Below, one piece after another: positions 57,879 to 64,000 of a DNA stretch of 64,000 bases. The stretch comes from VHCN01 sp964589935 (GTDB lineage Bacteria; Verrucomicrobiota; Verrucomicrobiia; Limisphaerales; VHCN01). The translations under genes were made by a program, and so were the position numbers. The notes below the pieces were generated by a model that was not told the origin of the DNA, made no database searches, and was given only the letters and a program-made list of their open reading frames with translations. The first letter of the stretch is position 1. Each line of letters opens with the position of its first letter. The DNA lies in the NCBI GenBank assembly GCA_964589935.1, contig CAZPVD010000011.1:62001-126000 (forward strand), written 5' to 3'.

Positions 57879-58814
57879 TCAAAACACGGCGGGCACGCCT
57901 TCGTCGAGGAACTTGATGTGCTGGCTGAGGCCGTTTTCGTGCGCGAGTTCGCGCAGCCAGCGCGGCGGCTCGTCGAGTTCCTCGAAGGAGAGCTTGAACG
58001 TCCCGTAGTGCATCGGCACGAACCATTCGGCGCGCAAATCACGGAAGACCTTCAAGGCCTCGTCGGGGCCCATGTGGACGTTGCGGAAGGTGTCCGGGTA
58101 ATACGCGCCGATGGGCAGCAGCGCGATTTGCGGCGCGAGGCGTTTGCCGATTTCCTTGAAACCGTCGTAGTAGGCGCTGTCGCCCGCGTGGTAGATGCTG
58201 CGGCCCTGGTGTTCGAGCACGAAGCCGCCGTATCCGCGGTGCTCGTCGTGGATCATGCGCGCGCCCCAGTGCTTGCACGGCGTGAGCGTCACCTTCCAGT
58301 CGGCGTGCTCGAAGCTCTCCCACCATTGCAGCTCGATGGTGCGCGCAAAGCCCAGCCCGCGCGCGAGGTCGCCCATGCCCCACGGCATCACGCCGATTTT
58401 GGTGTGCGGCAGCCGGCGCAGCGTCGGTTTGTGGAAATGATCGAAGTGCGCGTGCGTGAGCAGCACGAGGTCAATCGGCGGCAGGTCGGAGAGCTTCAGC
58501 CCGGCGTGCTTGATGCGTTTGATGAGGAAGAGCCAGTTCGCAAAATTCGGATCAATGAGCACGTTCAGGTCGGTGAACTGCACGAGGAACGACGCGTGAC
58601 CGATCCACGTGATGGCGACCTGCCCGTGATGCAGTTTCGGGAAGGCCGGCGGCTGGTGCGCGCCGGTGCGCCGGGTGAGCCACGCCTTCCAGACCATCTC
58701 GCGGAAGAAGGTCCGGGGATTGAAATGTTTGCTCGGCGTGAGGTCCTTGAACGACCTCGGCAGGCGGCGCGGTCTCGCGGCGGCGTGATGAGCATGGCCA
58801 GGCTCGGATGTCAT
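57879..58814 (-). CDS. MBL-fold metal-dependent hydrolase (UlaG/NAPE-PLD-like)
   Basis: A 311-residue hydrolase with ITWIGHASFLVQ near residue 70, the metal motif H121-A-H123-F-D125-H126 (LLTHAHFDHFH), HAGDSAYYDGF and PMHYGTFKLSFEE. These fit the YycI/UlaG/NAPE-PLD branch of metallo-beta-lactamases, which includes phosphodiesterases and lactonases. The start is ATG 58814 (MTSEPGHAHH); the longer frame to 58958 would overlap the divergent secreted protein gene. Confidence 0.87.
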   Translation of the reverse strand: MTSEPGHAHHAAARPRRLPRSFKDLTPSKHFNPRTFFREMVWKAWLTRRTGAHQPPAFPKLHHGQVAITWIGHASFLVQFTDLNVLIDPNFANWLFLIKRIKHAGLKLSDLPPIDLVLLTHAHFDHFHKPTLRRLPHTKIGVMPWGMGDLARGLGFARTIELQWWESFEHADWKVTLTPCKHWGARMIHDEHRGYGGFVLEHQGRSIYHAGDSAYYDGFKEIGKRLAPQIALLPIGAYYPDTFRNVHMGPDEALKVFRDLRAEWFVPMHYGTFKLSFEELDEPPRWLRELAHENGLSQHIKFLDEGVPAVF

Positions 58815-58947
58815 ACTTTGCGGGTGGCGGCTCGAAAGGAAGCTAAACCGGGTTTTGAATAAACGCCATCCCAATCGGTCAAATCCCGCAAGTAGTTTGA
58901 ATCGTTGAATCGAAACCGCAGTTACCAAAACTGAAAGCGAGGAAACA

Positions 58948-59418
58948 ATGAAAACCACCGTATCCGTCCTGATTGGAGCCGCATTGCTTAGTGCCGGGGT
59001 TCAAAGCGCCCCGGCGGGTGACAGAGAATGGTCCGTGGCCGGGAAAGTTTTAACCGGTATCTTTGCAGCGAAGGTGATCTCCGACATCGTTGAACCGCGC
59101 CCCGTCGTGATTCAGCAGCCGGTCTATGTGCAACAGCCCGTTTACGTGCAGCCCGCACCAGTTGTAGTGACACAACCCCAACCACAGTATCAGCCCCAGC
59201 CGCAGGTTGTTCAGCCTGCCCCGCAGCAGGTCGTGGTTCAGCAGCCGCAGGTGGTCTATGCGCAGCCAGCCCCCGTGTATGTCCAGACGGCGCCGGCGGG
59301 AACAGTCTATTACGTCCAGCAGGCGCCTGTTTACGTTCCCGCGCCGGTCTATGCCTACGGGTATCCCCGGCCGTATTATCATCACCGCTCCCGCGTGTTC
59401 GTTGGCGCGTGCTGGTAG
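58948..59418 (+). CDS. Secreted Gln/Pro/Val-rich repeat protein
   Basis: A 156-residue exported protein with a signal peptide (MKTTVSVLIGAALLSAGVQSAPA) and GAGG upstream of the start. Residues 50-125 consist of short repeats of the QQPVYVQ / PQPQ / QQPQVVYAQ kind. The end is Tyr/Pro/His-rich (YGYPRPYYHHRSR). Low-complexity proteins like this often lie on the cell surface or form matrices. A good terminator follows. Confidence 0.75.
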   Translation: MKTTVSVLIGAALLSAGVQSAPAGDREWSVAGKVLTGIFAAKVISDIVEPRPVVIQQPVYVQQPVYVQPAPVVVTQPQPQYQPQPQVVQPAPQQVVVQQPQVVYAQPAPVYVQTAPAGTVYYVQQAPVYVPAPVYAYGYPRPYYHHRSRVFVGACW

Positions 59419-59450
59419 CCGTTTTTAAGGAGGACTGATTGGGTTAAAAT

Positions 59451-59483
59451 CCCGCCGGGCGCTCGTCCGGCGGGTTTTTCTTT
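59451..59483 (+). terminator. Rho-independent terminator after the repeat protein gene
   Basis: CCCGCCGG (59451-59458) pairs with CCGGCGGG (59467-59474) around an 8-base loop and is followed by TTTTTCTTTT. Confidence 0.88.
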
Positions 59484-59558
59484 TGCAAGAATCGTGCCGG
59501 GCGCGCGGAACCCCTTTCCAACTTGCGTCCGACGCGGCTTTCCGGTTTAACCTCGCGC

Positions 59559-60122
59559 ATGGACGACACGCCTGACGCCCACTTCCGCCGGCTGGACACC
59601 TTTCTGCGCCGCGTGCCGCGCATCGGCCGCGGCGTGTATCTCGCGCGCACGGCGGTCGTGTTTGGCGACGTGGAAATCGGCGACCACTCCAGCGTCTGGT
59701 TCGGCGCGGTGCTGCGTGGCGACATCAACCGCATCGTCCTCGGCCACCACTCCAACATCCAGGACAACGCCGTCGTCCATCTCGCCGACGATTTCCCGTG
59801 CCTCATCGGAAACTGGGTGACTGTGGGCCATTCCGCGATAGTTCACGCCTGCACCGTGGGCGACGACTGCCTCATCGGCATGGGCGCGACGATTCTGGAC
59901 GGCGCGGAAATCGGCGCGCAATCCATCATTGGTGCGAACGCCCTCGTCACACAGCGCGCGAAGATTCCGCCCGGCTCGCTCGTGCTCGGTTCGCCGGCGA
60001 AAGTCGTGCGCGAACTCAAGCCCAATGAACGCGCCGGCCTGCGCTGGTGGGCCGACAAATACGTCTGGAACGCCGAATACTACCTCAAACACGGCATTGC
60101 CGTCGGCGCCGTGACGGCGTGA
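59559..60122 (+). CDS. Gamma-class carbonic anhydrase-like hexapeptide protein
   Basis: A 187-residue left-handed beta-helix protein. Hexapeptide turns such as VVFGDVEIGDHSSVWFGAVLRGD and GATILDGAEIGAQSIIGANALV run from residue 30 to 150. The three metal histidines of gamma carbonic anhydrases are all present: His74 (NIQDNAVVH), His91 and His96 (GHSAIVHAC). A C-terminal helix follows. Reversible CO2 hydration is likely, but many YrdA-type relatives show little activity. Confidence 0.88.
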   Translation: MDDTPDAHFRRLDTFLRRVPRIGRGVYLARTAVVFGDVEIGDHSSVWFGAVLRGDINRIVLGHHSNIQDNAVVHLADDFPCLIGNWVTVGHSAIVHACTVGDDCLIGMGATILDGAEIGAQSIIGANALVTQRAKIPPGSLVLGSPAKVVRELKPNERAGLRWWADKYVWNAEYYLKHGIAVGAVTA

Positions 60123-60229
60123 CACGCCGCTTCCCGGAAGAACTGCCCCTGGAAGATTTCACACAAAAGTGATGAAAATCACGCCAACCGGGGCCTTGCA
60201 CCTGTTCCCGTGCTGCGATTGCGCCGCAC

Positions 60230-60257
60230 TTGACAGCGGCAGGCGGAATGCTAGCTT
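60230..60257 (+). promoter_or_regulatory. Promoter of pseudopilin unit 2
   Basis: TTGACA (60230-60235), 16 bases, TAGCTT (60252-60257), 33 bases before the ATG. Both hexamers and the spacing equal those at 55924-55951. Confidence 0.65.
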
Positions 60258-60290
60258 GCACACGACCTCGATGGCAAACCGCGTGCATCC

Positions 60291-61169
60291 ATGAAAACTC
60301 CTTCTTCATCTGCGGCTGATGTCCAAAACAGCCACCGTTCCCAGTCGGCGTTCACCCTCATCGAACTGCTCGTCGTCATCGCCATCATCGCGATTCTGGC
60401 CGGGATGCTCTTGCCGGCGCTGGCGAATGCCAAGGCAAAGGGGATGGCGGGCAAGTGCGTCAACAACATGAAGCAGTTGCAATTGGCATGGCATATTTAC
60501 AACGAGGACAACGGCGGTAAACTGCCAAGAAATCCGGACGGTGGAGCTGCGGGTCAAAATGGCAACCCAGGATGGGTCAGGGGATGGCTGGATTGTCAGA
60601 ACTCCACGACCGACAACACCAATACCGATTATCTGGTGGGCCTGTCGCAGATTACAAATGGGTCAATCGGTAACGGATACGCTGTGAGTTACATGATTTA
60701 CAAATGTCCGAGTGACAAAAGCAAGGATGCAGGAGGTTTGGGGCCGCTTGTTCGCAGCGCATCCATGAACAGTTGGGTCAATCCGGGTCGAGGAAATAGC
60801 AATCCTGACTTCAGTGCTGGCTATGAGACATATCGTCGAGACACGGACTTCATCCTGAATTCTCCTTCGCAGACGTTCGTATTTTTGGATGAGCGGGAAG
60901 ACAGCCGTAACGACGGCTGGTATTGGGTGTCTAATAATGGCTACGCTGCAAACCCGACGCCGGCGAATTATACGATTGTTGATTACCCGGGCTATTATCA
61001 CAACTTGGCGACATGCTTCTCCTTCGCCGATGGCCACGCTGAAATTCACCGCTGGACGGACGGCCGAACCACGCCTGTGAACAAAACTGGCACTCTGCTC
61101 CCGCTGTTTCAGAATTCGTCAGGGAATGCTGATGTCGCATGGCTTCAACAGCATGCGACCCACTGGTGA
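60291..61169 (+). CDS. Pseudopilin-like protein with H-X9-DG C-terminus, unit 2
   Basis: A 292-residue protein. The leader ends SQSA, then FTLIELLVVIAIIAILAGMLLP with Glu at mature position 5, but without the Gly normally found at -1 (Ala instead), so cleavage may be less efficient or use a variant peptidase. The globular part has KCVNNMKQLQLAWHIY and ends with YHNLATCFSFADGHAEIHRW, which fits H-X9-DG. Unit 1 shares the same order and promoter. Confidence 0.87.
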   Translation: MKTPSSSAADVQNSHRSQSAFTLIELLVVIAIIAILAGMLLPALANAKAKGMAGKCVNNMKQLQLAWHIYNEDNGGKLPRNPDGGAAGQNGNPGWVRGWLDCQNSTTDNTNTDYLVGLSQITNGSIGNGYAVSYMIYKCPSDKSKDAGGLGPLVRSASMNSWVNPGRGNSNPDFSAGYETYRRDTDFILNSPSQTFVFLDEREDSRNDGWYWVSNNGYAANPTPANYTIVDYPGYYHNLATCFSFADGHAEIHRWTDGRTTPVNKTGTLLPLFQNSSGNADVAWLQQHATHW

Positions 61170-61245
61170 TTGATGTTTGAATGTGAGGAACGATCTTGGC
61201 TTGAAATCGTTTTCAAGTAGCGCGATGCGGGAGCAAATCAGACCA

Positions 61246-61671
61246 ATGTTCAAACTTTGGCTTTTATTGGCCATCACAGGTGTGGCATTGGCCGGCTGCG
61301 ACCGCGAGAATGCGAAGTCTCCATCCTCATCAGCACTCACACCGCCACCGCCCTTGACACCACCGCCTCCAAAAGAGCCAGGCCAGTCGAATCCCAAAAC
61401 AGCAGTGGCTTCCTCCGCAGCTCAATCAGCACAGACACTCCCGTCTTTCAGTGATCCGGCTGCGATGCCAAAGCGCGCCGAAAACGAACTGCCATCAAGG
61501 GACGAAATTTACGTGGCCACGCGCAAGTTCGCGATGGAACAGCGCCGTCCTGCAAAGGACATCGAGGAGCTTGTGCAAAAGAATTACCTCGCCCCATTGC
61601 CGCCTCTGCCGCCCGGCAAGAAATATCTTCTCAACCAGCGCGGAGCCAGTTTGCAGGTGGTGGACAAATAA
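61246..61671 (+). CDS. Lipoprotein following pseudopilin unit 2
   Basis: A 141-residue lipoprotein with the lipobox LAGC after KLWLLLAITGVA. Pro-rich spacers (PPPPLTPPPPKEPG) precede a small C-terminal domain (RDEIYVATRKFAMEQRRPAKDIEELVQKNYLAPLPPLPPGKKYLL) of the kind that often accompanies pseudopilin genes in Verrucomicrobia. ATG 61225 is an alternative start that adds seven residues. Confidence 0.7.
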   Translation: MFKLWLLLAITGVALAGCDRENAKSPSSSALTPPPPLTPPPPKEPGQSNPKTAVASSAAQSAQTLPSFSDPAAMPKRAENELPSRDEIYVATRKFAMEQRRPAKDIEELVQKNYLAPLPPLPPGKKYLLNQRGASLQVVDK

Positions 61672-61783
61672 TTTTCTCTGGCAGTATCCGTCCAAATGGT
61701 GGATTCCAGTGCGGTTTTGATTTTTTTGCCCTCAAGTATTTTTCCGCTTGCCTTCAACGCGCGCTTTTGGTTCAACCGGCGGC

Positions 61784-62107
61784 ATGAAATCGGGGAACCC
61801 TTCAGCTTCCGTTCGTGCTGTCCGCAAGTCGTCCTCCAAGGCGTCCCTCTCATCGCAGCCGCAGCCCGCCGCGCGCCTCACGCCGCGCGAGTGGGAGATC
61901 GTCCGGCTGATCGTGGAGGGGAAGGCGCCCAAGGAGATCGCCGCGGAGCTCGGCTCCAAGCCGCAGACGGTCTATAACCAGCTCCACCAGCTTCATCTCA
62001 AGCTCGGGGTGAATGACAGCATCGGCGTGCTGCGCGCGTTGCAGCTTGTGAACTCCACCATCCCGGCGCAGCCGCGCGAGAATCCGCCACGACTTGCGGC
62101 TTGGTAG
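61784..62107 (+). CDS. LuxR-type helix-turn-helix regulator, stand-alone HTH
   Basis: A 107-residue protein. Residues 1-32 are Ser/Lys-rich and basic. The rest is a single LuxR/FixJ HTH: RLTPREWEIVRLIVEGKAPKEIAAELGSKPQTVYNQLHQLHLKLGVND. There is no receiver or sensor domain, so activity is probably set by expression level or a partner. It lies between the pseudopilin/lipoprotein unit and the large secreted protein and may control either. Confidence 0.82.
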   Translation: MKSGNPSASVRAVRKSSSKASLSSQPQPAARLTPREWEIVRLIVEGKAPKEIAAELGSKPQTVYNQLHQLHLKLGVNDSIGVLRALQLVNSTIPAQPRENPPRLAAW

Positions 62108-62453
62108 ATTTCTACTGGTAGAGTTCTACCATAGACGCCGGTGCGCGGGATTTGCGACGCTGCGCGCGTTCCAAGAAAAATCCCGTGAGACCCATGGCCT
62201 CCATTCCCGCGCCTGCCCCGCCCGGCGCAGCCGCGCCGCGAGGGCGCGCGAATGCGCGCGAATGCGCGGGCCGGTTTTGGGGCGCGCCGTTCAACCGTCG
62301 CCGGGCAAACGGCGTTGTGGAAACACAAGGCCATCTACCGCCTCAACGACGAGCAGGCCGGCCTGTGGAGCGATGTCGTGAGCCAGGCCGTGACGGGGTA
62401 GGAAGGAATCATCCTAAGACTCGAAAAGGCAATCCAACACAAAGGAAGTGACA
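62108..62453. other. 346-base gap between the LuxR gene and the large secreted protein
   Basis: No convincing full gene. A 49-codon frame at 62252-62401 on the plus strand ends in a protein-like stretch (ALWKHKAIYRLNDEQAGLW) and may be a gene remnant. GTAGATTTCTACTGGTAGAGTTCTACC at 62106-62130 holds three partly overlapping GTAGA/TCTAC units that could be an operator next to the LuxR gene. AAAGGAAG lies 7-10 bases before the ATG of the next gene. Confidence 0.4.
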
Positions 62454-64000
62454 ATGAAGACGCAGAATGAACCACTAACCAACCTTAACACTGCAACTCC
62501 TATCACGCCATTGCGCGCCCTTCGCTTGCGAGGTCTTGTGCGCACGGGCACGTTCCTGCTCATGCTTGTAATTTTCCTGAGCGCAAGCCGTCCGACAAGT
62601 GCGCAGCAGGTTGAAGATCCCGTGCGCGTCCTGCCCGAGATGTTCAAAATCATCAACGACTGGGGTAGCACGGGTCCCAATCCGAGTCATATCAATGGGA
62701 CGTTAATCTATATTTTTGGTCAGAACATGACCAACTGGCTGACCGGATGGGATTGCGACAGCGGCATGGTCGTGTGGGCCTGGGACCCGACCAATTTGTG
62801 TCCCGGCGTCGAAATCTACCACACGTTCACCAACCACGACGCAAATGGAAACGAGATTGTATGGTCGGGTCAATATTCCGGAGATTATCCCAGTCTATGG
62901 TTTGAGAAGCGCCATTACGAGGACAGCTCTGACGACGGGACGACACGCACATGGACCTTTTACCTCACGGACTGCTCGTTCCGGCTGCTGACCGGCGGGC
63001 CGACGAACTCAAACGACAAGGTGCTGATCGAACTGGACGTGCAGGTGTGGGACAACTGCAACGGCGTGTTGGTGGACCCGACGACATACTGGATCACCTG
63101 TTGCGGCATGTATTATTCACTGGACACGAATGGCGTGGCGTATCTTGGTTGCCAGGACAACACGCAATACACATTCGACCTGATTGGTCTGCCACATATT
63201 CCTTATAGCGGCTCAAATTATGACTACTCAATCTACATCACACCAGCGAGGCACAAGCCTCAAGCCTTTGTTGATGCAAATTGGGATAACACGATTGAAA
63301 CCTACGGAACCAATGACCTGGCGACAGTTGACCGGCCGTTCCTTTTCTGGGCTAATAACGACAGGGACCTCTATCATTACAACGATAGCGTGATCACGGG
63401 ACAATACTATGAGTTCGACGACATGGAGACAGGCCCGATTGACTATTTTTATGCCAACATTCACAACGAGCGTGATGTGGAAGATTTTGCGCAGGTGAAA
63501 ATTCAAGTTCCTTACGTATTTATAAACGATGGAAATTGGTTTGTTCGCGTCACTGGAGGCGCCTTGAAGTTTTTTCCGCTTCCAGACTCGGCTGCCAGCG
63601 ACACGCGCAGCCATGTTACTGACACCAATTTGGCGACGTGGCTGACACAGTCAGCGAATGCGCCTTGTCTTGGAGATTCAAGCGCCGGAGTCTATATTCC
63701 AGCAAGATACTTTACGAATGGCACATATATCGGCACCTTCCTCTTTGAAGCGGGCTCCACGGGCAAATTCCAGGTGACGGTTGAAGTTCTTTACCGCGGA
63801 CAAGTGATGGCGGATTACAAACTCTGGATGGACATTGTGGATGTGAAAAGCATGTATGAACGCTGGACCGTGGAAAACATGGACAGGACCACGTCGCCAT
63901 CGCAATCATACGTTCCCCCAACTGTGGCGACACGCGATAGCGCCATTGCAGCCAATGTTCTCCCTCAACTTACGTCAGGAACAAATTATGTCCTGTTTGT
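62454..64000 (+). CDS. Large secreted protein, N-terminal part (3' end outside window)
   Basis: The frame from ATG 62454 is open for 515 codons to the window edge. A long signal peptide (about residues 1-51, with GTFLLMLVIFLSASRPTSAQ) directs export. The mature part is rich in Trp, Tyr, Asp, Asn and Cys, with WDCDSGMVVWAWDPTNLCPG, YWITCCGMYYSLDTNGVAYLGC and, late, WMDIVDVKSMYERWTVENMD, which recalls very large verrucomicrobial surface proteins that continue into a lipase-like alpha/beta-hydrolase domain; the part that would show the domain is outside. Codon use is AT-richer than most of the window, suggesting later acquisition or a distinct lineage history. Confidence 0.75.
   Translation, partial: MKTQNEPLTNLNTATPITPLRALRLRGLVRTGTFLLMLVIFLSASRPTSAQQVEDPVRVLPEMFKIINDWGSTGPNPSHINGTLIYIFGQNMTNWLTGWDCDSGMVVWAWDPTNLCPGVEIYHTFTNHDANGNEIVWSGQYSGDYPSLWFEKRHYEDSSDDGTTRTWTFYLTDCSFRLLTGGPTNSNDKVLIELDVQVWDNCNGVLVDPTTYWITCCGMYYSLDTNGVAYLGCQDNTQYTFDLIGLPHIPYSGSNYDYSIYITPARHKPQAFVDANWDNTIETYGTNDLATVDRPFLFWANNDRDLYHYNDSVITGQYYEFDDMETGPIDYFYANIHNERDVEDFAQVKIQVPYVFINDGNWFVRVTGGALKFFPLPDSAASDTRSHVTDTNLATWLTQSANAPCLGDSSAGVYIPARYFTNGTYIGTFLFEAGSTGKFQVTVEVLYRGQVMADYKLWMDIVDVKSMYERWTVENMDRTTSPSQSYVPPTVATRDSAIAANVLPQLTSGTNYVLF

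Noticed and set aside
57411..58862. 483-codon plus-strand frame opposite the MBL hydrolase
   Set aside because: It is antisense to the complete HxHxDH hydrolase and has no family features.
1..64000. tRNA, rRNA, CRISPR arrays, transposases and phage modules
   Set aside because: No cloverleaf with a T-loop GGTTCGAATCC, no regularly spaced direct repeats and no transposase or phage motif was found by reading both strands. A covariance-model scan was not possible, so a divergent tRNA could have been missed.

Overview
The window is a GC-rich bacterial chromosome segment that is almost completely coding. Gene content points to the PVC group, most likely Verrucomicrobia of the Pedosphaera/Limisphaera type. 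The clues are the two pseudopilin-like proteins with an H-X9-DG C-terminal motif, a PVC-type NHL/HEAT 'membrane-bound dehydrogenase' fragment at the left edge, DUF1080 (LamG-like) proteins, one of them fused to cytochrome c, a Cys-type sulfatase, short lipoproteins and verrucomicrobial-style extragenic repeats. This assignment is inference from gene content; no rRNA or other taxonomic marker was analysed. No tRNA, rRNA, CRISPR array, transposase or phage module was seen.

Layout. 1-5.7 kb: end of an NHL/HEAT protein, a coiled-coil membrane protein with a small lipoprotein, an FmdB-type zinc ribbon gene coupled to a secreted protein, lysine 2,3-aminomutase and endonuclease III. 5.7-9.7 kb: a lipoate ligase-like gene, then a minus-strand B12 locus (cobalamin riboswitch, btuB, and a DUF71/COG2102 ATPase 3 bp downstream). 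9.9-13.7 kb: MscL with a zinc-ribbon tail and a sugar-type ABC importer without an adjacent binding protein. 13.8-18.9 kb: the Tol-Pal envelope operon (tolQ, tolR, tolA/tonB-like, tolB) ending in two tandem pal-like genes and a terminator. 19-24.3 kb: tatA, a tatC with a very long His-rich N-terminus, then rpmH-rnpA-yidD-yidC-jag. 24.3-32 kb (minus): APC permease with a small coupled membrane protein, a beta-CASP-like metallo-hydrolase, a DHDPS-family aldolase, a DUF1080 lipoprotein, an SGNH-like protein and a HEAT protein.

32-40.2 kb holds sugar-nucleotide and surface-glycan genes (rmlB, a UDP-sugar epimerase, an M20 deacylase, a glycosyltransferase and a flippase, the last four joined by 4-base stop/start overlaps) together with xerD-like and purC. 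40.2-43.9 kb (minus): esterase, sulfatase, TfoX-N protein and two DUF3568 lipoproteins. 44-47.5 kb (minus): pyruvate dehydrogenase E1alpha, a small AT-richer membrane protein, E1beta and E2. 47.6-51.9 kb: Mrp/ApbC, a small HisKA-like protein, a YkgJ-type cysteine cluster protein and an ECF sigma factor flanked by LTxxQ (Spy-like) proteins. 51.9-64 kb: a HEAT/cytochrome c/DUF1080 protein, an SGNH hydrolase, two 'pseudopilin + lipoprotein' units with near-identical promoters, metallo-hydrolase, gamma-carbonic anhydrase, a LuxR-type regulator and the first 515 codons of a large secreted protein that runs off the right edge.

The points I find most worth a second look are the riboswitch-btuB-DUF71 operon, the repeated pseudopilin/lipoprotein units with a shared TTGACA-N16-TAGCTT promoter, the His-rich TatC extension, the tandem Pal proteins, and several inverted-repeat elements that sit exactly between genes and supply stop and start codons.
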